Shown: positions 17,500-28,203, counted from the stretch's first letter. The stretch: 31,395 nt of DNA from Chara braunii (GCA_003427395.1 BFEA01000073.1:3625557-3656951); one strand, 5' to 3'. Numbers and translations are program-made. The notes: a model not told the origin generated them from the sequence alone.

Positions 17500-18320
17500 A
17501 TCAGCTAGGGATGGTCCTCTGTACAGAGTCGGGTGGAGACGTGTGCCTTTCCTGCGGGAAAGTTGATGTGGGATGGATGCTACTCTCTCGCGCAGGTGCG
17601 TAGTAAAGGGTTGGTTGGGTGCACGGTGAATCTGGTGATACCGAGGCAGTCCTATGGTGGGCAGGGTTGCCTCGTAGGGAAACTAACATCGAATCAAGCA
17701 AGAGGTGTGTCCTACTCTCCATGTCTATTATAGACCCATTCTGGGGTGGTGGGTTTTCAGAGGTTGTTGGGGTTAGTAGTTGACGACGGTCGAGGTCTCC
17801 ATCATTATGATTGGTTGACTCTCCCTGGTGAACAGACATAAGCATACCCGCTCAGCACAAATCATTAGTAGCAGAAAGCAACCACAGACATCCATACAGA
17901 CTATGATATCACACTAGCTCGCATAAAAACCAGCATACTCATCAACCAACATTAGCCATAAACGATCCGAGCTGTGGCAGGATAGTGCGTAGAGGGCTCA
18001 TAGGTTAGACGTTGGTTAGCTGACCATTAGACACTGCCTATGAGTGCCCTCGCTACTCACGGGACTAGTTGAGAAGTATGGGCCTGGCTCCCGAGGTTCG
18101 CGTATAACCAGGCTTGTATGCTAGTGCCTCAACTGGGGCTGAATGGGGAAGCTCATTCAGCGTCAGTGCCCACGTCCACTGTCTGGTCAGGTTGCTCCAG
18201 TAGAGAGTGATGTTCCTCGCACGAGGTAAGATAGAAATGGAGTGGGGGCGCGCCAGGAGATATATCGAGAGGAGTTGTAGGATGGGAGTCTCGTGAGTAT
18301 GTAAAATATATACAGATATA
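17500..18320. other. No gene or repeat recognised
   Basis: This unique-looking 0.8-kb stretch lies downstream of the three tRNA-like modules. It could be the body of a longer tRNA-headed retroposon, but nothing in it supports that directly. A 65-codon frame at 17533-17733 has no known domain. Confidence 0.3.
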
Positions 18321-18323
18321 TAT

Positions 18324-18418
18324 ATACCCTCGTTTGTTGTCCTCTTCTCTCTCTCTGCCTACGGTTTACCGGGCAGTTCTGTTTGTGACAGTTCTGTTTG
18401 TGACAGTTCTGTTTGTGA

Positions 18419-18462
<44 letters not shown>

Positions 18463-18536
18463 TCACAAACAGAACTGCCCGGTAAACCGTAGGCAGAGAG
18501 AGAGAAGAGGACAACAAACGAGGGGCTGTGACAAAC
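18324..18536. repeat. AT-centred foldback repeat (family D)
   Basis: A left arm (CTCGTTTGTTGTCCTC, a CT tract, CCTACGGTTTACCGGGCAG) is followed by three 15-bp copies of AGTTCTGTTTGTGAC and a pure AT run (about 18421-18461). The inverted arm then follows (AACAGAACTGCCCGGTAAAC, an AG tract, GAGGACAACAAACGAG) up to the gap. The structure is a perfect large hairpin. Confidence 0.85.
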
Positions 18537-19401
18537 NNNNNNNNNNNNNNNNNNNNNNNNNNNNNNNNNNNNNNNNNNNNNNNNNNNNNNNNNNNNNNNN
18601 NNNNNNNNNNNNNNNNNNNNNNNNNNNNNNNNNNNNNNNNNNNNNNNNNNNNNNNNNNNNNNNNNNNNNNNNNNNNNNNNNNNNNNNNNNNNNNNNNNNN
18701 NNNNNNNNNNNNNNNNNNNNNNNNNNNNNNNNNNNNNNNNNNNNNNNNNNNNNNNNNNNNNNNNNNNNNNNNNNNNNNNNNNNNNNNNNNNNNNNNNNNN
18801 NNNNNNNNNNNNNNNNNNNNNNNNNNNNNNNNNNNNNNNNNNNNNNNNNNNNNNNNNNNNNNNNNNNNNNNNNNNNNNNNNNNNNNNNNNNNNNNNNNNN
18901 NNNNNNNNNNNNNNNNNNNNNNNNNNNNNNNNNNNNNNNNNNNNNNNNNNNNNNNNNNNNNNNNNNNNNNNNNNNNNNNNNNNNNNNNNNNNNNNNNNNN
19001 NNNNNNNNNNNNNNNNNNNNNNNNNNNNNNNNNNNNNNNNNNNNNNNNNNNNNNNNNNNNNNNNNNNNNNNNNNNNNNNNNNNNNNNNNNNNNNNNNNNN
19101 NNNNNNNNNNNNNNNNNNNNNNNNNNNNNNNNNNNNNNNNNNNNNNNNNNNNNNNNNNNNNNNNNNNNNNNNNNNNNNNNNNNNNNNNNNNNNNNNNNNN
19201 NNNNNNNNNNNNNNNNNNNNNNNNNNNNNNNNNNNNNNNNNNNNNNNNNNNNNNNNNNNNNNNNNNNNNNNNNNNNNNNNNNNNNNNNNNNNNNNNNNNN
19301 NNNNNNNNNNNNNNNNNNNNNNNNNNNNNNNNNNNNNNNNNNNNNNNNNNNNNNNNNNNNNNNNNNNNNNNNNNNNNNNNNNNNNNNNNNNNNNNNNNNN
19401 N
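18537..19401. other. Assembly gap of about 865 N
   Basis: Undetermined sequence. The gap begins right after one family D arm, and further family D arms lie on the other side. Apparent open frames across it have no meaning. Confidence 0.99.
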
Positions 19402-19486
19402 CCTCACTGATTACACTGTAAATGATAATCTACCTTAACCAAAATCAAAGTAGACTATCACTCACCCACACCAGATGGAAAACTCT

Positions 19487-19719
19487 ACAGACTGGCCCGG
19501 TAAACAGTAGGCAGAGAGAGAGAAGAGGACAACAAACGAGGGGCTGTGACAAACTGTTTCGTCGGAGCTTCACCGACTTATATATATGACGATATATATA
19601 TATATATATCGTCAAATAGAATATATATATATATATATATATCGTCACAAACAGAACTGCCCGGTAAACCGTAGGCAGAGAGAGAGAAGAGGACAACAAA
19701 CGAGGGGCTGTGACAAACT
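19487..19719. repeat. Two more family D arms around an AT foldback
   Basis: CCCGGTAAACAGTAGGCAGA to GAGGGGCTGTGACAAAC recurs at about 19487-19555 and 19656-19719 in the same orientation as the arm before the gap. Between them, ATATATCGTCAAATAG and AT runs form short inverted repeats around CGTC/GACG. Confidence 0.8.
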
Positions 19720-19879
19720 TATATCTTTTTTTTTTTTTTTTTACGTCTCTCTAATATAAATACGTCTCTCTGATACAAAAGATTGTAAATTATATGATAG
19801 AAAAAGTCTGAAAAAGTCAGAAAAACTGAGTAGATGTGGATTTTACGATCAAGCTGTGATTCAAGTGGGTAAGCCCCAT

Positions 19880-20016
19880 GATAATTTGGCCTCCAATTTG
19901 GCCTATAATTTGGCCTCCAAATTGGCCTAAGCATAATTTGGCCTCCAAATTGGCCTAAGCATAATTTGGGCTCCAAATTGGCCTAAGCATAACTTGGCCT
20001 CCAAATTGGCGGAAGC
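19880..20016. repeat. 28-bp tandem repeat, about five units
   Basis: Units start at 19880 (shorter), 19905, 19933, 19961 and 19989 with the pattern ATAATTTGGCCTCCAAATTG then GCCTAAGC. Each unit contains the self-complementary words CCAAATTGG and TTTGGCC. Confidence 0.9.
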
Positions 20017-20099
20017 ATGCCCAGTGGCTTGGGTGAAAGCTTGGGTGTTGATTGCAAGGATGATTAGCAAAATGAGAGTGCATGTGAGACTCCAAGCCA

Positions 20100-20435
20100 C
20101 AGTTATAGCAAAGCTCAAATAGACATGGCATAGCAGTTAGGGAACTTGAGGACGCCATAGCCGAGCAAAACCACCATAGCACACAGCACACAGATTTTCA
20201 GAACAGAGCACATTTGCTACAGCACTCTGCTATAGCCATTTACCACCTATAGCAAACAACCATAGCACAAAGGAAATGGCTACGGCATATGTCAGACACC
20301 TATAGCAATAGAATAATTCAGATATGCTATACCAATCTCCAATAGCAAAACATAAATCACTATGGCCTTGTTGAACTGCTATAGTATAGCTCAGATAGCT
20401 AGAGCAAGATTTTGCCCCTATAGCATATCTCAACT
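20100..20435. repeat. Field of degenerate CTATAGC words
   Basis: About 16 occurrences of CTATAGC or one-base variants (CCATAGCAC, ACCTATAGCAA, GCTATAGCCA, CTATAGTATAGC) lie within about 330 bp at irregular spacing of roughly 15-30 bp. No constant unit length is seen, so this is a decayed tandem array or a short-word-rich sequence. Confidence 0.65.
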
Positions 20436-20441
20436 ACATGG

Positions 20442-20573
20442 GAGGGAGGGAAAGAGGGAACGAGGGAGGGAGAAAGGGAACGAGGGAGGGAGAGAGGGAA
20501 CGAGGGACCGAGGGAGGGAAGGAGGGGAGGAGGAGGGAAGGAGGGAAGGAGGGAAGGAAGGAGGGAGGGAGTA
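20442..20573. repeat. Purine tract of GGGA/GGAA repeats
   Basis: An almost uninterrupted purine strand built from GGGAGGGA, GGGAACGA and GGAAGGAA units. It is capable of triplex (H-DNA) formation by composition. Confidence 0.9.
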
Positions 20574-21084
20574 CACCACACACCGCATCCAGTACAATGA
20601 AGATATCAATTGAGAGGAGTGAAAGGGGAAGATGGATGACTATTCCAGAACCGACAACGAGTACCGGGAGTAGCCGCCACGGGAGTGGAAGCAGCCAATG
20701 GACACAAAGGGGCAGGAGGAAATGCCGGGAAGGTTACTGGGAGAGGTGAGAAAGACGACGACGACGAATGAAAAGGCAACAAGAGAAAAGTCGACACGCG
20801 TGGTTTTTCTTGTATTCTAAAGATGAACCGCAAAGGATATGGCCAAACGAGGCAGGTAATAAGAAAAAAGGACGCGCCTTCTGTTCCGCATTCTATTCAT
20901 CGTCAAAGGATACTGCCAAACCAGAGTGCTTGAGCGGGAGAGCAACATCAAGCCGGCCTCAAGTTGGGTTCCATGTCCGTAACAAGATCCAAGAACTCGT
21001 TCAACAGCCGCTGTATTTTTCGGTTTCCCGCCATCACCGGCAGCACGTCGTTCCGTAGAAGGTGTCTCTTTCGCATTCCCTGTC

Positions 21085-21087
<3 letters not shown>

Positions 21088-21120
<33 letters not shown>

Positions 21121-21140
21121 CACAGGCGCGCGCGCGCGTG
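21088..21140. repeat. (CA)n followed by (GC)n
   Basis: A CA run interrupted by GCACAC, then GCGCGCGCGC to 21137. This is similar in kind to the compound tract at 9.33 kb, in the opposite arrangement. Confidence 0.9.
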
Positions 21141-21210
21141 CACGGCAGAAGTGAGATAAAAAGTGCTGGGCAAGGAGAGTGCTCAGAGAGACAGCAACAG
21201 GGGGAGGCAA

Positions 21211-21245
21211 ACGAGAGAGAGAGAGAGAGATAGAGAGAGAGAGAG
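21211..21245. repeat. (GA)n microsatellite
   Basis: A GA run broken once by a TAGA interruption. Confidence 0.85.
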
Positions 21246-21496
21246 CAGGGAGGCAAGAGGGTGTACTAGCAAGGAAATAAGAGGGAGAAAAAGAGGAGGG
21301 AGACAACATGGTGTACTAGAGACGGATGTTTGTGAACAAAAAAGAAGGTCGGATAACGGAAGCAAAGGGCTACCTAAAGATAAAAGCCAAAGAAAAAGCT
21401 CGGCACGAACCGGCCCATTTTTGCTCATTACTCTGTTCATATTCCGCTTCGCTTTTGCCTGTTGTGCGCCCATTGACTTCATTCTTTCTTCTGCAG

Positions 21497-21773
21497 GTTT
21501 CCCACGCACGCATGGCGAAAAGGTCAGTTCTCCGCAAGCGTGGAGAGAGATGGCATAATTCTCGAAGGGCCCAGAGTCCTCGAAGACTTTGCCGTACGTA
21601 TCAGAACTGGGTTAGGAAAAGACCGCTCCGTCCCAGTTGTCTATGGGACAAAAATGCAAGGTTCCAATTCTCTATGGGACAAAACTGTAATGTCTGTTAC
21701 AACCAGGCTGAAAACAGAAGCCGATGCTTTGTTTTTGTTTTGTTTTGTAGATTTATATTATTATATATTTTAG
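21497..21773 (+). CDS. Candidate exon, function unknown
   Basis: A strong plant-like acceptor (TTCATTCTTTCTTCTGCAG) ends at 21496. The frame from TTT at 21498 stays open to the stop at 21771-21773. It reads in part WRKGQFSASVERDGIILEGP, VLEDFAVRIRTGLGKDRSVP and VVYGTKMQGSNSLWDK. The composition is mixed and not repeat-like until the hydrophobic tail. No domain is recognised, and an overlapping frame on the same strand is also open. No upstream exon was identified. It may equally be a chance frame. Confidence 0.25.
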
Positions 21774-21787
21774 AATCTTAGATTGTA

Positions 21788-23400
21788 GTGAACACCGACC
21801 TAGGGAGACTCCACAAAAATGAGCCTAAAATGGATCAAAAGAGGAGAAGGAGGAGGCCGGGCAGCCTCCCGAAACTGATACGAAGCCTCATACCAAGTCT
21901 GCTAATTGCCCACTTGGACTTTGCCAGTGCGCGCAGACCTACATAGAACCTACCGAAGTGCACGGCTGTACTTGGACAGGATCTGTTGTGTAGATAAAAA
22001 AAAAAAAAAAAAAAAAAAGAATTCTGTACATCGCACACTCTGTATCTATGAATACAGATGACTTGTCACCCCTGGACAAAAAATGAGCGGAGATAAAAAA
22101 AAATAAATAATAATAATATATATAGATACGAAAAAGACCCTACCGAAGTGAAGCCAGACGGAATCAAAAACGTAATGGACAGCTAACACCTCTCCCCAAG
22201 CTGAAACGATGCCTGATAGCAAGCCTGGGAATTGTACCAGTTGGTCTCTGGACTGAAGAAAACAAAACAAAAAAAGACCCACAGCATGTCAGAGTCCATC
22301 TCGGGTTCAGTGTTCAAACCTGAGAGGGATTGATGAGAAGGCCAACTGACAGTTAAATCCTCCTGATACAGAGAGCAATCAATGCCGGTCGGGGATCCTT
22401 CGGCCAAACGAAAGGATGTGTGAGGGTGCCGATGATGTAAAACATGACTTGCGGGGGGAGAAGGAACCGAACCGATGCTCCCGAGAATGGACACAGAGTC
22501 CGAACCATAAGGGCCTGTTTTGTGAAACAAAAAAAAAAAAGGAAAGAAAAAAGGCGGCCTACCACCACTCCGGAACTTGATGCCAACCCTTTGACTTCTC
22601 TAGTTCATATTTCAAGCGCATGGAGACCTACAGCGAGGCTACAAAAGGGAACCCCCAAGCCGAAGCACGAGAGGGAAAAAGGGGAGGTGTAACAACCCTT
22701 GCGGACCTGATACCACGCCTGTCAATTGTTTTCCAGTTGGCACGCGAAGTGCACACAGAACAACATGTGGACCCTAGGACAATGAACCCCCAAACGAAAT
22801 CAAAAAAGGGAAAAGGAGGCCTACCACCCCATCGAAAACCACACCTGTTATCTGGCTCAATACCAAGATGGCAAAACTGTCACAGGTGGTCTACTTGTAG
22901 TACATGCACACCGACTAATAAAAAACCCTGCGAAGTGAACCCCTAAATCCAACGCCCTCCGGGGCCCAAGGCGGCAGCTGCTCCCCTGGCCTGCCTCCTG
23001 CCCTGCTCAGTCAGTCAATCCCCCGCAATCCAGGGTAACCAATGCTGGCAGGGATACGTTTTGGGACAAGAAATGATGTATTTAAGGGACACTGGACCCG
23101 GTTTCCAGCAGGTGATGCTCCCCCCCAATAGACGGAGCAGCCAGCAGGCAAAGACTCAATCCCGGTGGTTCTCTTACCACAAGGCCTTGCACAAGGACCT
23201 AAAAAAAAAAAAAAAAAAAAAAAAAAACCTAAACCAAATCAAAACAGGGAAAGACGCCTATCAGCCCTCCCTAACCTGAAACCATACCTGATTACCAAGC
23301 CTGCAATTTCTACGAGGTTGGTCTTTGTAGTGAAGGCAGACCTACATAAAAAACCCCCACACAACCGAACTTGAAACGCATCGATGACATCCGTGATGCT
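21788..23400. repeat. Strongly diverged tandem array, about six units
   Basis: A recurring order of words is seen. TACC(A)CC...CCCGAACTGATACC leads to ACGCCTGATACCAAGCCTG, then AATTGTACCAGTTGGTCT, then GTAGTGAAGGCAGACCTACA, then TAAAACCCTACCGAAGTGAA. The clearest anchors are near 21862, 22190, 22556, 22695, 22825 and 23258. Spacing varies from about 130 to 430 bp because of A-rich insertions (21996-22018, 22519-22532, 23203-23226). No coding frame spans units. Confidence 0.55.
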
Positions 23401-23449
23401 ACTGTCTTTCCCCAGTGTTGGTAAGAGACCTACATAAACCCCCTAACAG

Positions 23450-23539
23450 CACGTGCGGTCATTCTTGCTGCGTCTAGACTGAAAGCTGGCCAAAATACAG
23501 GCAAAATGACCGTACATTCCATTCGGCGGAAGACGGTAG
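23450..23539. repeat. Foldback family A, truncated left arm
   Basis: The right arm AAATACAGGCAAAATGACCG then CGGCGGAAGACGGTAG matches family A. The left arm starts only at GTGCGGTCATTCTTGCTG, so the terminal part is lost. Confidence 0.6.
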
Positions 23540-23687
23540 CCGTTCTTTCTCCATTTTGATTGGATTCATGGGCCACTCAGTTCCTTAATACAAGTTTCAG
23601 GTTCAAAAACTAATTTAAAATTGATGAAAATAAAGTTTAATAAACTGTGCTCAGCCCGAAGGTAACGATCCATCCATTTCCACATCT

Positions 23688-23752
23688 TCTTCTTCCTCTT
23701 CTTCTTCTTCTTCTTCATCTTCTTCGTCTTCTTCTTCTTCTCCTCCCTCTCC
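23688..23752. repeat. (CTT)n microsatellite
   Basis: CTT repeats with a few ATC/GTC interruptions. Confidence 0.9.
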
Positions 23753-23851
23753 TCAGAAAATAGTTTTCAAATTTTAGATTTCTCTTTACTTTCCTATAAT
23801 CACTAAGGAAAATTTCACAGATGGACACCACCATCGCCTTCTCGCTGCATC

Positions 23852-24065
23852 TACATGGATACTTTTTTAAAAGGTGACGGCCTTGGGATATCATCACCGA
23901 AGTGACTGGACCTAGGCATTCAAGATTGTATTATTTCACTCATCTGCTTCCAGTGGAGAGTTCAAACTCTGTACTGGCCCATATTTCAACAGTTCAGGGG
24001 TGTACCAACTGACCTAAGCCGTTTTCCATTTAAAAAAAAAAAAAAAAAGGTACATGGATACTTTT
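23852..24065 (+). mobile_element. Retroposed insertion with A17 tail and 15-bp target duplication
   Basis: TACATGGATACTTTT occurs at 23852-23866 and 24051-24065. Between them is a 184-bp insert that ends in 17 A and GG (24032-24050). This is the signature of target-primed retroposition. The insert has a B-box-like GAGTTCAAACTC. On the opposite strand it has a tRNA-like TAGGTCAGTTGGT and a matching second box. The source RNA is unclear: it is either a SINE with an internal reversed tRNA-like part or a processed short transcript. No ORF. Confidence 0.75.
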
Positions 24066-24069
24066 ATTT

Positions 24070-24980
24070 GCCTCTTGCGTGTTTTTCTTTTTTCCTTTTT
24101 GAAAGGGCGACGGCTCTTACGTTTTTCATCTTCGGCGGAACGTGCCATCGGCAGACATTCCTCATTTCTGGCGGACTATGTCTGAAATCTACAGCCAGAA
24201 ACAATAATCCATGTAAATGGGACACCTACTCGATCTCTGGTTCTCTGGTTCAAGTCCGTCGATTGGAGTCTATGCCCACTTGATCAACGGTTATCGCTGG
24301 AACCGTTGTGATTCTTGTCCATGTCGCACCGATGCTCTATTGGAGTCCATACCCAAGCCCAGACCCCACCTATACCCCAGTTCGCAATTTCCGGCAGTCG
24401 ATCTCCGGTCGAGACTCATCCAGTAAACGCTCGGAAAAACTAAGAATCCAACTGAAACATCGGACCACGCGTAGTTTTGATAAACTATGACGCCATTGCC
24501 AAAAACACAAGGGGAACACCGATAACCGAGGGGCTTCAACACCGTGCAGGTCCATACATACAGCCCTGACACTCGACAAAGGGCCGAAGAAGACTTCAGC
24601 CTCTCCCCAATACCGAGAGACACGGCTCCGGTGCTAGAAGCCTAAGCCTAGAACCGAAAAGAAAATTATACAAAGTTAAAAAAATTGAAATGATAAAAAT
24701 GATATTAAAATTTTAAAATCCATTTCACACTGTAAAGCAAAAGTGATCCATTAACTACCCTCTATCCAGCTGACGGGTAAAAAGGGCTTCTTATTTCGAG
24801 ATCTGGTCGTCTTTCTTAAGTACTTTGGAATGACTTATATACAAGGTATTCCCCCTGATGAAGTCATAGGCTGGCGGTGGGTGAGACTACCATAGTCGAG
24901 GATGCCAGACACCTTACCTCCTCGGTGGAGTACGATTATGAGGTGGTGGGAGGGAGATTACCACCATAGCACTGTCTCTT
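24070..24980. other. No gene recognised
   Basis: An open frame of about 110 codons on the minus strand (24291-24623) and shorter ones on the plus strand overlap. None has a known domain. The stretch from about 24640 to 24760 is AT-rich. Confidence 0.3.
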
Positions 24981-24987
24981 CTTTGCC

Positions 24988-25250
24988 GCTTGGCGCTTCA
25001 TTCCTTTTTGTTGAAGTCGCCAATTCGAGATACTATCTCACATATTTTCATCGTGCAGCTACACGATTATGTGTGCTTTGTGTGACTTGGTCTGTTTTTT
25101 TCCGCTTGGTGCTTCATTCCTTTTTGTTGAAGTGGCCAATGTGCAGCTACACGATTATGTGCTTGGTGCTTCATTCCTTTTTGTTGAAGTGGCCAATTCA
25201 AGATACTATCTCACATATTTTCGTCGTGCAGCTACACGATTCTGTGCTTT
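24988..25250. repeat. Three-copy tandem repeat, middle copy internally deleted
   Basis: GCTTGG(C/T)GCTTCATTCC starts at 24988, 25104 and 25161. Copies 1 and 3 contain the block GATACTATCTCACATATTTT before CGTGCAGCTACACGATT; copy 2 lacks it. The unit also carries GTTGAAGT(C/G)GCCAAT. Confidence 0.9.
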
Positions 25251-25560
25251 GTGTGGTGGTCAGTCGGACCATGCGCCGACTCTGCTTTCATGACTGGCAA
25301 GCCAGTACCGCCTTTTTTTTTTCCGGGCAAAGGAGATCTCCCTTCCCTTCACCGCCCAGAGAATGGTGAAAATAACTTTTTTCACCTGGAATTCAAGGGT
25401 TCAATTTCTTGTTCGCTCTTTTCGGGTTAGGGTGATGTGGGGATGGAGTAGGGGAAGAGGGAGGGGGAGGCGGAATGAGGATTGGGGACAAGGAAATCGT
25501 ACCGAAATACCCTGCCTCCGCTACAAGCGGGGAATTAGAAATTAGCCCTGCTGTGGTCTA

Positions 25561-25644
25561 TATACCCTCTGCTGTGTGCAGGTGTTTGATCTCCACCTCA
25601 CCTATACCCTCTGCCATGTGCAGGTGTTTGATCTGCACCTGACA
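25561..25644. repeat. 42-bp tandem duplication
   Basis: TATACCCTCTGC starts at 25561 and 25603. Each unit contains GTGCAGGTGTTTGATCT followed by CACCT, giving a small inverted pair (GCAGGTG/CACCT). Confidence 0.9.
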
Positions 25645-26019
25645 TGATTCTCAGCAGTGGCCCCATAACATATTAGAGTCAGCTGGGCCAGCTTGCTTTT
25701 GCTTCTTTTTTGCGCCTCTTCAGAGCCTTCACTCTTTTTTCTTTTGTTATTTTGATCGTACACGAGAGCATCGTTGTGATTTACAGGGATAAAGTCTGAT
25801 TGAAAAAAACACTACACCCAATTCACAAATCCTCGGGCTTGACCGTCAGTGCGACAAAGCTTCGACCCTTACCAGAACAAACGCGTCCTCTCTTTCCGCC
25901 GGTCCATGCGCAGAGCTTGATGGCATGCCGAACAAATCTTCACAGACTTCCCGAAGCCGACCCTCGTCTCCTTCCCTTCGAACACAAACAATCGAGTGCA
26001 CCGATATTGAAAAAGTTGC

Positions 26020-26760
26020 TGAGTCAATAGACAATCACAGCTGAAGGCTACCGTAAGAGCCTGGGGGCATGGCTGTAGCATCATGTGCTTTTTTTTCAAC
26101 GAGCCGCACAAATTGATCAAGGGTGGCTTAGAAAGAACCTGATCGCTCAAAGACAATAGCATGTGTCCCTTCAAAGATGTTAGACGTAGGTTAATTTAAT
26201 AATTATTAATGTCATCGCGTGAATAGACAAGACCGTAAATAGACAAACGCGGCGGAAGGCTAAACCTGGGGCAAATGCCCACAAATCGAAGTCATCAATT
26301 TTCCTTTTTCGTTTCCAGTTCGTGTTTTGGGAAAAAAAAAAAGAATAAAGTTTTCAGACCTGTTTCATCAACCACCACCATGTTATCTAGTACTTGTTCT
26401 GCTTATCTAGTCAAAGGTAGCTTCGTAAGATTCTGGTCAATCAAAAGACAACCGCAAAAAAAAAACACGTCACATGTCCCTTTATAGATGCCACATTGGC
26501 AAGCGTAGGTTAAGCTCACTGAGCGAGCCGATAACGCAGGAAGAAAAAGGCTATCGCTTAGCACAAATAGCAGACACACTAGGAACTAGTAGGAAGGGTT
26601 TTTGCAGAAAGGTCGCTTAGCACAAATGGAAGACCCAGTAAGAGGGTATGAATACTATGAAATTAATCATGCTCTGCAGCTATAGTTTTTTGCTTTAAAA
26701 AAAACAAACAAAGGGCAAACACAGTAGGAGGGTATGGGTGAGCGAATAGCCAATACAGGA
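26020..26760. repeat. Degenerate short-unit field, part 1
   Basis: Variants of GAGCGAATAGACAANCACA followed by AGAAGGCTNTCGC recur. They are seen near 26021, 26219, 26232, 26519, 26552, 26612 and 26739. A longer duplicated block includes CTGATCGCTCAAAGACAA (about 26145) against CTGGTCAATCAAAAGACAA (about 26433), both followed by ACATGTCCCTT-like words and CGTAGGTTAA. Confidence 0.55.
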
Positions 26761-26799
26761 GAAGGCTGTCGCTGAGGAGCTGAGGAAATGGCGAACAGG

Positions 26800-27550
26800 G
26801 TTGCAGTGGGAAAAACACTCAAGTAGCGGGGGCAGGCCTGCGACACTTAGAGCAGCGGGAAAAACACTCAAGTAGCAGGTAGGCCGGTACCACTCAAGAG
26901 GTGGTAGAAGTGTCGGGTACTAGAGGCCGAGCAGAAGAAGACAAAATGTCGGCATTTTTAGAGGCCCAGTAGCGGTAGGTTAGAGGTAGGCCGGTACCAG
27001 TCCAAGTAGCCCGAGTCTAGGGCCTGCCCGGACGATAGCGGAGCCTGCAATGATGTACCGGTTGCTGGGAGGCCGCTCGGCCTAGGAAGTCACAGCCCAA
27101 GAGGCCAGTAGGCCGCTATATCTTCCGGAGGAGCAAGCAGCTCCTCATTTGCGGTATGCAAGGATTGGCGACATGCTGCTGGAGCCAAGCGCTGGACTTG
27201 GGCAGCGCTGCCTGGAGGTGACGAGCAGCTGGGCGCTCAGCCTGGCTATGGCGAGCAGCCCAGCTTGAGGAGGAGGAAGAAGGGGGCGAAGGAGGACAGT
27301 GGCAAGGTACCTACCTGGCTATGGTGGACACCATGTTCATCACCTTGTTGTGCGCTGCATCTGGAAGGCCCCAGTTGGGGTAGTGCCGCACCAAAGGAAG
27401 CTCGAGGCAGAGTCAGGCATGGCGGCTTAGTCAGCAGCGCCATAGCTGCTTTGGGTTGTTCTTTGGACAGGTGTGCAGCGACATAGCTGCTTTGCGTTGT
27501 CCTTTGCACAAGAGGGCAGAAGCCCTCAGTAGTCCGCCATAGCCTATGCA
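26800..27550. other. G/C-rich stretch with short duplications, no gene supported
   Basis: GGGAAAAACACTCAAGTAGC occurs at about 26810 and 26858. AGTAGC and GTAGGCC words are frequent to 27150. A 41-bp period repeat lies at 27434-27515 (CATAGCTGCTTTG at 27441 and 27482). The 101-codon minus-strand frame (27246-27551) includes that repeat and has no known domain. Confidence 0.4.
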
Positions 27551-27728
27551 TGTGAGAGGTGGAAGAAGGGGGGAAGCCACAGCTATGGTGGACCTGTTGT
27601 TGTGTCAGCAGTAAGAGGGAACTTTGGACATTGATTCTGGTTCATCCACTCATTGAACAAGATTGGCAAAGTGAAGGAGGAGGACGAAGGTGGAGAGAGA
27701 AGGGGATTTGTCATTGATCTTGCTGTTG

Positions 27729-27768
27729 TACATCTTCTTCTTCTTCTTCTTCTTCTTCTTCTTTCTCT
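27729..27768. repeat. (CTT)n microsatellite
   Basis: About 12 CTT units followed by a pyrimidine-rich flank. Confidence 0.9.
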
Positions 27769-27889
27769 CTTCTTTGGTCTCTATGTATCTCTTTGCCAGT
27801 GCTTTCATTTCTTTCGCAATTGGGTGGCATTGTCTTTCATTGTGAATTTGCACTTTGGGAATGACCAGGATCGTAACATAGAAGGCTAC

Positions 27890-28135
27890 CTCAAAGCGAA
27901 TAGACAAATCACAGTAGAAGAAGAGGAACAAGCCTGGTTCCCATCTGCACACTGCGATGATTGAGCGAATACACACCACAATAAAATGTTATACCTAAGT
28001 GAAAACAGACACCACAGTAGAAGATGATCGCCAAGCGAATGGACAACACAATAGAATGTCATCAATGAACCCATACACAAACACAGTCAAAGGCTGTTGC
28101 CGAGCGAACACGCAGTGCTATAGCTAAGCAAAGAG
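27890..28135. repeat. Degenerate short-unit field, part 2
   Basis: Units of about 33-38 bp start near 27896, 27963, 27995, 28032, 28065 and 28103. Their order is AAGCGAATAGACAA or a variant, then CACA(A/G)TAGAA, then a TCGCC-like join. Here the period is regular enough to call a diverged tandem array. Confidence 0.65.
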
Positions 28136-28144
28136 ACAGCACTA

Positions 28145-28145
<1 letters not shown>

Positions 28146-28203
<58 letters not shown>
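28146..28203. repeat. (CAA)n microsatellite
   Basis: A pure CAA run of about 19 units. It lies just downstream of the candidate exon's donor site on the minus strand, so it would be intronic there. Confidence 0.95.

Noticed and set aside
18463-19421. Long open frames on both strands, about 300 codons
   Set aside because: They exist only because the run of N translates without stops.
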